A stretch of 32,767 nucleotides of DNA, taken from Candidatus Obscuribacterales bacterium (GTDB lineage Bacteria > Cyanobacteriota > Vampirovibrionia > Obscuribacterales > Obscuribacteraceae). Below are positions 14,913 through 22,912 of this stretch, piece after piece. The stretch's first letter is position 1, and each line of letters opens with the position of its first letter. The stretch is from the NCBI GenBank assembly GCA_020634035.1, contig JACKCM010000012.1, forward strand, positions 1 through 32,767, read 5' to 3'. The notes under the pieces are model-generated. The model did no database searches. It was not told the DNA's origin and was given only the letters and a program-made list of their open reading frames with translations. The translations under genes were made by a program, and so were the position numbers.

Positions 14913-15581
14913 ATGGCTACTGCAATGCTTATTCGGGGGCATATCGCAACCCTTGGTGACGAGCAGATTTTCACAACCAGAGAGTTCTTTCTGTTCGGAT
15001 CACGAGGTTCGATTGATACTACTCTTTGCCGAATGGTAAAAGCCGGAGAGATCTTTCGGCTTGCCTACGGCGTTTTCGTAAAAGGAAGCCGATGGCCGGA
15101 TGGAATAAGTATGTTTGATGTGGTGAAAGCTAAAGCTGCCGCCTTCGAACGTTCTGTTCACATCCACGGGAAGGACGCTCTGACTCAAATTCAGAAAATC
15201 CAGAAAGCTCTTCCTGCTCCTTGCAGTCAGATGCAGTGGGAGCTTAAAGAGATGCGTGAGGCGGAACATAGTATTGAGCCCGCCACGCAATGCCACCAGA
15301 CAGTGACAAAGGTATTTTATACGTCCGGTTGTAGCTCAACTTTTCATATTCGAGGATTGACCGTACGCCTGGTGTCTACCTCTAAAAAACGTTGTGCTAT
15401 TCCTGATTCTACGGTCGGCTTTTTTATCAAGGCTATCTGGTATCTGGGGATTTCGGACCACCGCCAAGTTCGAGCTCACGCACGGTATTTATTGAATACG
15501 CGTGAATTAGAAGAGCGAATTGCTTTTCGAACTATCGTTAAACTGGCTCCACAATGGCTCAGGGAAATGTTTTTCTGGTGA
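14913..15581 (+). CDS. AbiEi/DUF6088-like winged-helix protein
   Basis: A 222-residue protein. Its N-terminal segment, residues 18-58, reads like the AbiEi-type winged helix: 'IFTTREFFLFGSRGSIDTTL', then 'CRMVKAGEIFRLAYGVF'. This is the pattern 'GSR-x2-(V/I)-x3-L-x-(R/K)-(L/M)-V-x-x-G-x-I-x-R-(L/x)-x-x-G-(V/L)-(Y/F)'. Residues 120-185 ('PATQCHQTVTKVFYTSG', 'FHIRGLTVRLV') resemble the C-terminal beta region of DUF6088 proteins. In type IV toxin-antitoxin systems this half is the antitoxin and transcriptional repressor. No AbiEii nucleotidyltransferase lies beside it, so here it is an orphan regulator or the remnant of a system. ATG 14913 follows GGAG at 14901-14904. A stem-loop begins one base after the stop. 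Confidence 0.7.
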   Translation: MATAMLIRGHIATLGDEQIFTTREFFLFGSRGSIDTTLCRMVKAGEIFRLAYGVFVKGSRWPDGISMFDVVKAKAAAFERSVHIHGKDALTQIQKIQKALPAPCSQMQWELKEMREAEHSIEPATQCHQTVTKVFYTSGCSSTFHIRGLTVRLVSTSKKRCAIPDSTVGFFIKAIWYLGISDHRQVRAHARYLLNTRELEERIAFRTIVKLAPQWLREMFFW

Positions 15582-15615
15582 TTTCGATTCGCATAAATCG
15601 AAAGCATGTATTTTT
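15582..15615 (+). terminator. Terminator-like stem-loop after the AbiEi-like gene
   Basis: TTTCGATT (15582-15589) and AATCGAAA (15596-15603) form a perfect 8-bp stem with loop CGCATA, starting immediately after the TGA stop. A five-T run comes 7 bases after the stem (15611-15615), which is further than ideal, so termination is plausible but not certain. Confidence 0.5.
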
Positions 15616-15623
15616 GCGATGCA

Positions 15624-15797
15624 CTACAGGTTGCTGCTATGCGGCGGGGATAGCTGCTGATTGAAAGCGGATCTCTCACCCCTGTAAGATTCATAGTTGC
15701 CCAGTTTGTAGTTATTCAGCTCTGTCCATGTTATACCAATCACTATCAGAAAGGCAGCGCTCAATATCAATAGCGCTTTTGTTCTTTTATCCGGCAT
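15624..15797 (-). CDS. 57-residue single-helix membrane protein
   Basis: A short gene read from the minus strand. It starts with MPDKRTKALLILSAAFLIV, giving a positively charged n-region and a hydrophobic helix (about residues 9-24), and continues with a polar tail rich in Asn, Tyr and Ser. The start is well supported: the minus strand carries GGGAGGAG (within 15801-15811) a few bases before the ATG, one of the strongest SD sequences in the window. The tail probably faces the periplasm, and the helix could be an anchor or an uncleaved signal. A 20-codon GTG-started frame runs into it from upstream and ends just past its ATG (GATGCCGGATAA), a possible leader peptide. It converges on the AbiEi-like gene. 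Function unknown. Confidence 0.6.
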   Translation of the reverse strand: MPDKRTKALLILSAAFLIVIGITWTELNNYKLGNYESYRGERSAFNQQLSPPHSSNL

Positions 15798-16023
15798 CGG
15801 ACTCTCCTCCCTTCTCTGGCACGGTCTTTCCGTCCACAGATTGTTTTGCCACGGCTCTTATTTGCTTCTCTCCAGTTCTCTTAGCATGAGTTGGCCAGGA
15901 TCATGACTCGCTTTACTCTATGATTAGATCGGGCGTCGGGTGTCGGCGGCGGATTTGTGCTTAAATGGTCAACATCGCGCGCGATTTGCTCATCAGGAAA
16001 CTCAGCTTCGGGAAGGTCGGGCA

Positions 16024-16458
16024 TTGCAGGTCAAACTTCTTCTGTTCGTTTTCATGGTTCTGTTCTATCTAGGTGCATTTGTATCGGCATTTTGGGCTGT
16101 GCAGATCTACAGGGAGATGAGTTGGCCCGTCTCTCAGGCCGTGGTGCTAGAGACGACCCTGGAAGATCGCTATCAAGATTACAAATATGTATTTGTCAAG
16201 TACGAATTTGCTCTAGATAAGCAGAAGTTTGTTAAGGTCGAAAACCTGGGCAGTTTTCATCCACCGAAATTGAATGAGATCTTGCAGAAGTACTCGCGGG
16301 GCAATGCCATAGACATAGCATACGAGCCCGAGCACCCTTCACACAGTATGCTCAAGAGTGAGAGTAATTCTTTGATACTGATAGTGGTGGCAATATTGCC
16401 TCTGGTTCTCTCCCTCCTTGGCTATTTGATGTTCAGGCAATTGCGCAAAGGCACCTGA
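16024..16458 (+). CDS. DUF3592-like membrane protein
   Basis: A 144-residue protein with a membrane helix at each end and a beta-rich outer domain between. The middle has the DUF3592 pattern: WPVSQAVVLETTLED, then 'YKYVFVKYEFALDKQKFVKVENLG', then 'YSRGNAIDIAYEPEHPSHSML'. The last element is the usual 'G-x-x-(V/I)-x-(V/I)-x-Y-(D/E)-P-x-x-P-x-x-(S/A)-x-L'. Helix 1 is LLLFVFMVLFYLGAFVSAFWAV and helix 2 is LILIVVAILPLVLSLLGYLMF. I chose the TTG at 16024 because GGAAGG at 16011-16016 lies 7 bases before it. A GTG at 15940 in the same frame would add 28 polar residues without an SD. The family's function is not established. Confidence 0.75.
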   Translation: MQVKLLLFVFMVLFYLGAFVSAFWAVQIYREMSWPVSQAVVLETTLEDRYQDYKYVFVKYEFALDKQKFVKVENLGSFHPPKLNEILQKYSRGNAIDIAYEPEHPSHSMLKSESNSLILIVVAILPLVLSLLGYLMFRQLRKGT

Positions 16459-16602
16459 TCTATTTACCAAACTAGCCCAGTCTTCGTTGTGCTTTGTCGC
16501 CGATGACTGTCGGCCTGGCGCTTTAGTCTGAAAAGTCCACGCTTACATAAATTGATAGATTGTGTTTTACTATCTTCTTTGGAACATCCACAGGAGCGGG
16601 TG

Positions 16603-18153
16603 ATGAAGAGAGCAACAGCAGCATTGGCTTGCAGCATTTTGCTGGTGGCTGCGCCTGCCTCTTCCGGTGAAGAGAAGGTAAGCATCCTCTCGGACCGTCC
16701 AGCCTCCAGTAATCAGGCTTTAGAGGTAGACCGACCGACCGGAAAAGCGCCACTGATCAAAGAAGGTCGCGTCCAGACCCGCTATGTTGTTCCAAGCAGA
16801 ACGTCTGTCTGGGAGAAGAACTACCAGAACGGTGTCCAGGCTCTTTCTGAAAGAAGATTTAACCATGCCGAGCGCATGCTCCTGGCCGCTGTGAAATCCG
16901 CCAAGGGTCCGATGACAAGTGACAAAGAGCTTGTGGAGAGCCGCCTCTCCCTGGGCGAGCTCTATATCTTGCAGGAGAGATACCCGGAGGCGTATTCGGT
17001 ATTCAAGAGTACATTCTCCCGCTCCCGCTCCGCCTATGGAGAGAAATCCCTGGAGGTTGCCCGTTGTCGCCTCGGGCTAGCCCAGGCAGAGCTGTTTTTC
17101 AAGGATTTGAATCATGCCCGGGAAAATGCTGAAGAGGCTATCGATATAGTTCGCTCCCTGAAAGAGACCGATAGCGAACTATACGGAAATCTATTGAACA
17201 CCCTGGGTCTTATCATGGCCGAACACGGCTGGCATGAAGATGCGTGCAAATTCTTCGTATCCGCCCTCGATGTCTTGAAGAAACATCCGGGTCTCAAAGG
17301 ACTCGATCTGGCCGAAGCCGAGCGAAGACAGGCTCTCTTCTACCATCGTATCGGCATGAAAGATGAATCGGTTAGGCTCTACGAAGATTCTTATTTGGTC
17401 AAAGAGAAATTTGTCAATCCGGCTTCTACCGCCGATGTTGCCGGCGCCGTCGATTTTAACTGGGAGTTGGGTTCCACGAGAGCCAAAGAGATAATCGACA
17501 ACGAGTTTCCTTTTCGTTTTCTCAGTGCCAACGGGGTGCGCGTCGCCGCCACTGTAATAGACCTCTGGGAACTGCTCGGAATTCTTGTAACCGTCACCAA
17601 TACTACCGACCATCAAAGAGAGCTGGATCTCGGCGAAGTTCTGCTGGAGAAAGTCGATCTCTCCAATCCCAAAAAGAAACATTCGATTATTCCTTCTATA
17701 GATCCCGAATCTATCGATCGCGTTCAGAAAGAACTCAGCATCTGGTCACTCACCAACACCAGACCATGGTTGGCCAATATTCAAAAAACTCGGACAGTAA
17801 GAGGTTTTGTACCATCCAAGGGACATGATCTATTCCGGGGACCGAATGTTTTCGGGGTCTACGGAAAGTGGAAAGCGGTGTCACATACGGTGCCTCAAAG
17901 AGTCGGCTTGATGCCCTCCCGGGAACGGGTGCTCGATCGTCCTGACCAGAATTCTCAAGCCTTACCGGGCTTGATGTTGAAGGGCAACTACAAAGCTCCC
18001 GGGGTAGTGCCTGTCTGGCTGGAGCCCTTTGAGTCCAGAACCGGGGTACTGTTCTATCTGAATCCCCGGGATTGCGATGTTGTTATCAATGTTCCGGTTG
18101 GAAACGCCACTTTCAAACTGCCATTTCATACCCGTAAGAAATTCCCGCACTGA
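16603..18153 (+). CDS. Exported TPR protein
   Basis: A 516-residue protein. ATG 16603 lies 6 bases after AGGAG (16592-16596), and the signal peptide is clear: KRATAALACSILLVAAPASSG-EE. Residues 70-270 hold five or so TPR-type helical pairs, for example 'RYPEAYSVFKSTF', 'LNHARENAEEAIDIVRSL', 'NTLGLIMAEHGWHEDACKFFVSAL' and 'HRIGMKDESVRLYEDSYLVKEKF'. This is the pattern of the TPR_12/kinesin-light-chain type. The C-terminal 220 residues are different, probably beta-rich ('VAATVIDLWELLGILVTVTNTTD', '...VIINVPVGNATF...'), like an envelope-binding domain, and end with basic residues. I cannot name it. It ends next to a 21-bp tandem duplication shared with the gene on the other strand. Confidence 0.8.
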   Translation: MKRATAALACSILLVAAPASSGEEKVSILSDRPASSNQALEVDRPTGKAPLIKEGRVQTRYVVPSRTSVWEKNYQNGVQALSERRFNHAERMLLAAVKSAKGPMTSDKELVESRLSLGELYILQERYPEAYSVFKSTFSRSRSAYGEKSLEVARCRLGLAQAELFFKDLNHARENAEEAIDIVRSLKETDSELYGNLLNTLGLIMAEHGWHEDACKFFVSALDVLKKHPGLKGLDLAEAERRQALFYHRIGMKDESVRLYEDSYLVKEKFVNPASTADVAGAVDFNWELGSTRAKEIIDNEFPFRFLSANGVRVAATVIDLWELLGILVTVTNTTDHQRELDLGEVLLEKVDLSNPKKKHSIIPSIDPESIDRVQKELSIWSLTNTRPWLANIQKTRTVRGFVPSKGHDLFRGPNVFGVYGKWKAVSHTVPQRVGLMPSRERVLDRPDQNSQALPGLMLKGNYKAPGVVPVWLEPFESRTGVLFYLNPRDCDVVINVPVGNATFKLPFHTRKKFPH

Positions 18154-18155
18154 AT

Positions 18156-18197
18156 CTGCTATCTCGAGCTCTGAAGCTGCTATCTCGAGCTCTGAAG
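18156..18197. repeat. Perfect 21-bp tandem duplication at a convergent 3' junction
   Basis: The 21-base unit at 18156-18176 is repeated exactly at 18177-18197. Each copy contains the core ATCTCGAGCTCTGAAG. The second copy covers the stop codon of the minus-strand TPR gene (18180-18182), so the first copy re-creates the same stop context just beyond it. Recent slippage or duplication is the likely origin. Confidence 0.85.
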
Positions 18198-19352
18198 CTG
18201 GCACTGGGCCTTGAGAAGGTCGAAGGCGAGGCTGTCATCATCGTTCTGCGCCTGGGATATAGCTTCGTCAATAAAAGTGAGGGCATCTCCATAACGCCCC
18301 TCGACAAAGTAGACAGTGATCAATAGATGCTTTGCTTTGATCAGGTCGGGATTACCCTTGATCACACGCCGAATCAGCCTTTCCGCCTTCCGAAAAGAGC
18401 CATCGAGCATGTAGAGATTCCCCAGAAAGAGAAATGGCCACTCGAAATCGGGATACTCCATGGTCAGGTCAATCAAGGATTGCTTGGAGCCCTTCTGATC
18501 AGTGGCCATTGATTTGAGGGCGTCTATGCATCGCTGCTGCGCCTCGACACAAATTGGATTGCGAGGCAACTGGGTGCGAATGAATTCTTTCGCTCGCTCT
18601 TTCAAATCAGAGGTGCCTGCGCCTGCGCCTTCGCCCTTGCCCTTGCTCTCAGCATTTTCTTCGCTCGGGCAATTGTCCACCACTCTCTGCATTACCACTC
18701 TGGCGTCTTCAAGACGTCCCACCGCTTGCAACTCCAGCCCCAGAGCAAAATTCTCCTCAGGCGTCAGTCCTTCCGGAATCTCCTTTGCCGGCTCACCTTG
18801 CGCTTGCAGCCTGATAGCCAGCTTCAGCTGTTTGAACTCTTCTTCATGGGGATAGAGTTCCAGTGCGCGGTCTAAATAGGTTAGAGCCTGGTCGAGATCT
18901 TTTTCTGCTATGGAGATCCTGATCATCAGGTCGATGGCGCTCAGTAAGTCCGGATTCACCTGCAGCAGATATTTGACTATGCTCTTGGCTCCGGATATGT
19001 CCCCTTCTGCCAGTTTTATCCTGGCAGTATTGCTGAACGGCCATTCAAAATCGGGGTAAGTATTCATCAATTCCTGGAAGACCTTCTTCGCCTCTTCCCG
19101 GTCTGACTGCATCAGATTGAAAGCTTCTATGTTTTTTTGTTCAGCCGGGATGGGAACTTCGACCCGCGGCAGCTGCGTTCTCAGCACTTTTCGAGCCTTT
19201 GAACCCAGTCTTCCTGTCTTGTCCAGTTCGGCCGCTCTTTGCAACGCTTCTCTGGCGACACCGACCCAGCCGGCTATCCTGTATTTCAGTCCGAGTTCAT
19301 AGAGTTCCTGGGCGCTGAGATCTTCAGGGAGTCCTTCTATTGGGTAGAGCAT
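18180..19352 (-). CDS. Cytoplasmic TPR protein with internal 201-residue duplication
   Basis: A 390-residue helical-repeat protein with no signal peptide. It is two copies of one module. RTQLPR occurs at 58 and 259, YPDFEWPF at 99 and 300, and NPDL at 133 and 334, always 201 residues apart. The starts 'LYELGLKYRIAGWVGVAREAL' and 'NFALGLELQAVGRLEDARVVM' also align. Each half has a leading TPR, the conserved 'YPDFEWPF' strand-like turn and two further TPR pairs. An acidic Gly/Lys/Ala insertion (KGKGEGAGAG) marks the second half. It faces the exported TPR gene convergently. Partner and function are unknown. A TAATAT -10-like sequence lies about 35 bases before the ATG, but the SD is weak. Confidence 0.85.
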   Translation of the reverse strand: MLYPIEGLPEDLSAQELYELGLKYRIAGWVGVAREALQRAAELDKTGRLGSKARKVLRTQLPRVEVPIPAEQKNIEAFNLMQSDREEAKKVFQELMNTYPDFEWPFSNTARIKLAEGDISGAKSIVKYLLQVNPDLLSAIDLMIRISIAEKDLDQALTYLDRALELYPHEEEFKQLKLAIRLQAQGEPAKEIPEGLTPEENFALGLELQAVGRLEDARVVMQRVVDNCPSEENAESKGKGEGAGAGTSDLKERAKEFIRTQLPRNPICVEAQQRCIDALKSMATDQKGSKQSLIDLTMEYPDFEWPFLFLGNLYMLDGSFRKAERLIRRVIKGNPDLIKAKHLLITVYFVEGRYGDALTFIDEAISQAQNDDDSLAFDLLKAQCQLQSSR

Positions 19353-19633
19353 TGTTTCAGATCCAATTTTTATCTACTGCATATTACATTTTGCAGTTTT
19401 TAAAAGGATAGTTCCAGCTTTTCTACTTTTATTAATTTACTGAAGATCGCTCAGTTACAGACACTCATATAGAGACTACACCTTTTCGTGTATACGAATT
19501 AACGGATTTACAAGACTGGCGCCGGAAGATAATCTTGGAGTATCCCAGAGTATTTTGGCTTTCAAAATCAACTGCAGAATCGTTTCCTGTTCTATTCAGA
19601 CCGGGAGGCACTTGTTACTTATGGTGGATAACT

Positions 19634-19741
19634 ATGGTAGACCCTCTAAAAATCTATGCTGCGCTCCTGTTTCTATTTTTCGCCACCTGGATCGCCTACG
19701 CGCTTTTGATGTTCGTTCTCGGTCGGGGATCCAGCCGTTGA
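19634..19741 (+). CDS. 35-residue single-span membrane peptide
   Basis: A very short frame: a charged start (VDPLKIY), one strongly hydrophobic helix (AALLFLFFATWIAYALLMFVL) and a basic end (GRGSSR). The ATG at 19634 has GGTGG (19623-19627) 6 bases before it. The frame is open back to 19535, but that part lacks an SD and any family-like sequence. Small peptides of this shape are often subunits or regulators of membrane complexes. No partner gene is adjacent, and I cannot name it. The lack of supporting context keeps confidence low. Confidence 0.4.
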   Translation: MVDPLKIYAALLFLFFATWIAYALLMFVLGRGSSR

Positions 19742-19845
19742 AGTCGGCCTCGATCGTTCGAGACATTCAGGAGCCCAGTTTTTCGTAGAACTCCCAGGAT
19801 TGGAAGAACCAGGGCACAATTTGGCAACATAATATCCCTATAGTT

Positions 19846-19877
19846 GCCATATTGCCATATTCCCATATTCCCATATC
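19846..19877. repeat. Four 8-bp tandem units before the papain-like gene
   Basis: GCCATATT, GCCATATT, CCCATATT and CCCATATC follow one another directly and end 29 bases before the ATG at 19907. In this position slippage could alter a promoter spacer or leader length and so make expression variable. No clear -10 and -35 could be placed around it. Confidence 0.75.
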
Positions 19878-19906
19878 CCCTTCCGATTCCAGAAAAACTT
19901 CAGTAA

Positions 19907-22867
19907 ATGACTCGACCCCTAGAAGCCGAGCCGGCTGTCTTTGGTCCAAACGCCAACAGTACGGAACCCGATCGGCAAAAAGACCAGGAGCGTAACGCCG
20001 AAGATTTATTCGAGAGAGTCTCCGAATCCCGGGACTTCTCTGTCTTCCACTCAGAAAATAATCTTGTGGCGCTTCTTGGCGGGGGAAAGGACAAGAATGA
20101 CAGCTCTCAGGATGATAGCGAAAAGGCTGGAGATCGAGAGTCTGGGAAGCAGTCTGAAAATGCATCCGACAAAGCATCTGACAAAGCATCCGGCAAAGAG
20201 CCTGACCAGGCCATCATAAAAAAGCTGGATGCCAGCAAGCCACTATTCGGCGGCGATGATCTGATTTTTGATCTCGGAGATCTTTCTGTGAATCCAGGTC
20301 AGTTTGAGAAACTGGCCGAGTTGACAAAGCCGGCTGTGGAAGAGAAGCAGAAGCCTGCTATTGCAGAGAAGCCGGTTGTAGCTGAGGCAGAGAAGCCGGC
20401 TGTAGCTGAGGCAGAGAAGCCGGTTGGAGCCGAGGTCGAGAAGCCTGCCGTGGCAGAGCAACAGGCCGAAGTCGAGACTGATCTGAATAAGCAGCTTAAG
20501 CCGCAAGAACCCTCTCGCCATGAGACTGCCGATGGAACAGGCAATGCCTGGGTAAGAGTTGAAGAGCCTTCCGGTCAGAGCTGGCATCTTCAAGATGCTG
20601 AAGGCGGTGAGATCACCGATAAACTTCCCGGCATGGTAGAGGCAGCTTCCGCCGACACATCTATAAAACACCGGATAGAAGCTGTCGAGCCTCAGAGCGA
20701 TAAAAGCATAAAACTCTCATTAGAAGACGGTTCGGTTTTGAGAAGTCGACCGGATGGCAGTGTGCTGCGCTATGCTGACGAAGCTGCATTCAGCGCAGGT
20801 AGACCATCGGATGTTTATAAGCCGAACGGCGATCATAATAGTTATGTCTTCGAGGGCGACGAGATCAAAGAAGCCCATCTGAGCAAAGACTTTTATAAAG
20901 TCTCGGACAACATCTGGGCGACTTCCCCCACGGCTCGTTCCGGTTGGCACGGAAAGCTTGAGCTGGACGGTCGCACCGGGGACCTTCGAGTCACGGCGCT
21001 GAGTGGTACCGAAAGCGGCGTCACCAACCTGTATAAAGCCGGCGGCCGCCATGAGATCTTGCGTCCCGACGGCACCGCAGAATTCTCTTTCAAAGTTGAC
21101 GGGGATCCGGCTGAACGCACTTTCAAATTCGATCAGTCTTTTGGTTCTGGTGGTGCTTCGGGCGATTCCGATTCCGCTTCCGTTTTGACTCAGCCGCTGT
21201 CGATGAAGGTCAAAGGCGAAGACGGCAAAATAAGTACCTGGACAAGAATAGGCGGCGATGGTGATCGCTATGTCTGTGATGGCGAGGGCAAGCGTGCTCG
21301 AATTGAAGTCTCCCGGGACGAACATGATCATCTGAGCTATCGTTTCGAGAATCTTGACACAGGATATAAGAAAGAAGTCTCAAACGGCATACTGAGAGAG
21401 ACCAGGGTCGAAGGCGATACCACCGAAGTGACCGAGAATGGAAAGACGCTCGAGATCTCTATTGGCGCTTCCAGAATGTTTATTGACAAATCCGTAGATA
21501 AAGTCGAGGATACCGCCGGTGACAGCGGCAACGGCGAAGCTTTTGTAAGAATTGAACAGCCCTCCTTGAACCGGCTCTGGACAAAAGATCAACATGGCGA
21601 CTGGAAGGACGAAGCCCTATCGACCGAACTTCCCTATGAAAGTCCCGGGGAACTCAGTCGGCTTATTTCTGAAAACAGCAATCTCGATGATCGGCAGAAG
21701 TTGCGGATGCTCGAAAATGTTGACGCCATGAGCATGGAAGGGCACAGCCCTGAAGAGCTGGAGCGCTTCTATCAAGAGACTACCCGGCTTTTGACCGAAC
21801 CGGAGGGCAAGAAGTCTTTCTTCAACGCCGCCGAGCGGGCCGACTTGGCTGAGCAGCTTCTGTTTCACGCTGTCAACGAAGAAGACAATAACCAGGGTGT
21901 CAATCCCTCCTGCAGCATGACCGGATTGCGAGGTCTGCTTTTATATGATAAACCGTCGGTGGTGGCTGGTCTGGTCGCTGATATTGCCGATAGTGGAAGT
22001 TTTAAGACCACCGATGGTAGTGTCATAACCCCACCGCCCGAATCCTTGAAGATTCGTTCCGGCAGCCCCGAAGCCCAGTTTCCGCCTAAGGGAAGCAGCC
22101 GCTCCTGGCTGTCGCAGATCTGGGATGTCACCGCCTATAATGTCCATTATCAAAGACAGACCACAGACAGGCATACAGGCATGGCTCTCAAGAATGAGAG
22201 AATGGAGTATGAACTGCGGCAGGCTTCCGATGGAGACTCCGGCTGTCGTCTTGTTAAGACCGGTCCCAACGGAGAGAGGACTGTTCTGGCGAAGAACTAT
22301 ACCGACAACACGTTGGAGCAATACCACGATATCGGTATGTATCTTGATCAGTGCCTTGATGTCTATCACCAGATTACCGGTGAAACTCTCAAAGGCAGAG
22401 CTTTTACCGGAGCTAACTCTTATGTGGGCGACAAATCCGTTTTCAATGCCCTGGGCGGGGAGCGGTGGTCAGATTTAAGTTCGCTTGAAAGAGACCTTAC
22501 TCGCATAGAAAAAGCGGACCAGTGGCCGGTATACATAAGCTTGCAGAGCTCGGTATTGAAACAGCGAAGAGATCAGCAGAAATCCCTGGATAAAGGTGAA
22601 AGTCCCAATTCTGTTCCACTGGGTACCGGTGGCTATCATATTCTTCTGATAAATGATTTTGATCCGGTTTCTAAAACCATACAGGTAGATAACTCCTGGG
22701 GTGACGCCTATGATATCGAGACCAGGGAAGAGCTTCTGGCAGCAGGGATTGATCCGGCTACCCGGATAACATTCTCTACCCAGGACCTTTTTAATGCCAT
22801 GCAGCGCAGTGCCAACGCCCCAAGCAAGAAGAACTTCAAAGGCTGGTACTGGATGAAGGATAGATAA
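19907..22867 (+). CDS. Large protein with C-terminal papain-like cysteine peptidase domain
   Basis: 986 residues, no signal peptide. Residues 1-205 are acidic and low-complexity, with Ser/Asp/Lys repeats (DKASDKASGK) and repeats of 'EKPAVAEA'. Two similar modules open with WVRVEEPS (near 215) and FVRIEQPS (near 546). Between them lie beta-rich 'DGSVLRSRPDGSVLRY' and 'RPDGTAEFSF' strand repeats. The C-terminal 330 residues carry a papain-type triad: an NQG with Q663 as oxyanion-hole residue, nucleophile C669 in NPSCSMTG, H911 in GGYHILLI, and N929 in VDNSWGD, which copies the family's N-S-W-G motif. The spacing C-H of about 240 is longer than papain's but allows insertions. It may be an effector or toxin-like protein exported by a route without a cleaved signal, or an intracellular peptidase (inference). 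The ATG lacks a good SD and follows an 8-bp repeat tract. Confidence 0.8.
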   Translation: MTRPLEAEPAVFGPNANSTEPDRQKDQERNAEDLFERVSESRDFSVFHSENNLVALLGGGKDKNDSSQDDSEKAGDRESGKQSENASDKASDKASGKEPDQAIIKKLDASKPLFGGDDLIFDLGDLSVNPGQFEKLAELTKPAVEEKQKPAIAEKPVVAEAEKPAVAEAEKPVGAEVEKPAVAEQQAEVETDLNKQLKPQEPSRHETADGTGNAWVRVEEPSGQSWHLQDAEGGEITDKLPGMVEAASADTSIKHRIEAVEPQSDKSIKLSLEDGSVLRSRPDGSVLRYADEAAFSAGRPSDVYKPNGDHNSYVFEGDEIKEAHLSKDFYKVSDNIWATSPTARSGWHGKLELDGRTGDLRVTALSGTESGVTNLYKAGGRHEILRPDGTAEFSFKVDGDPAERTFKFDQSFGSGGASGDSDSASVLTQPLSMKVKGEDGKISTWTRIGGDGDRYVCDGEGKRARIEVSRDEHDHLSYRFENLDTGYKKEVSNGILRETRVEGDTTEVTENGKTLEISIGASRMFIDKSVDKVEDTAGDSGNGEAFVRIEQPSLNRLWTKDQHGDWKDEALSTELPYESPGELSRLISENSNLDDRQKLRMLENVDAMSMEGHSPEELERFYQETTRLLTEPEGKKSFFNAAERADLAEQLLFHAVNEEDNNQGVNPSCSMTGLRGLLLYDKPSVVAGLVADIADSGSFKTTDGSVITPPPESLKIRSGSPEAQFPPKGSSRSWLSQIWDVTAYNVHYQRQTTDRHTGMALKNERMEYELRQASDGDSGCRLVKTGPNGERTVLAKNYTDNTLEQYHDIGMYLDQCLDVYHQITGETLKGRAFTGANSYVGDKSVFNALGGERWSDLSSLERDLTRIEKADQWPVYISLQSSVLKQRRDQQKSLDKGESPNSVPLGTGGYHILLINDFDPVSKTIQVDNSWGDAYDIETREELLAAGIDPATRITFSTQDLFNAMQRSANAPSKKNFKGWYWMKDR

Positions 22868-22891
22868 ATGGATATCGAAAGTAGATAGATA

Positions 22892-22911
22892 ATCCTATCT
22901 TATAATAGGAT
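22892..22911 (+). promoter_or_regulatory. Dyad overlapping a TATAAT at the lipoprotein gene
   Basis: ATCCTAT (22892-22898) and ATAGGAT (22905-22911) are perfect 7-base arms around 6 bases. A perfect TATAAT (22901-22906) lies within the dyad, so a bound protein would block the promoter. The ATG at 22913 comes 6 bases after the -10, implying either a leaderless mRNA or a start further downstream. No convincing -35 was found. Confidence 0.5.
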
Positions 22912-22912
22912 C

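Noticed and set aside
19907..21500. Interpretation of the DGSVLR/RPDGT strand repeats as an RHS/YD-repeat toxin.
   Set aside because: The canonical YD/RHS spacing and core motifs are missing; only the general beta-repeat look is shared.
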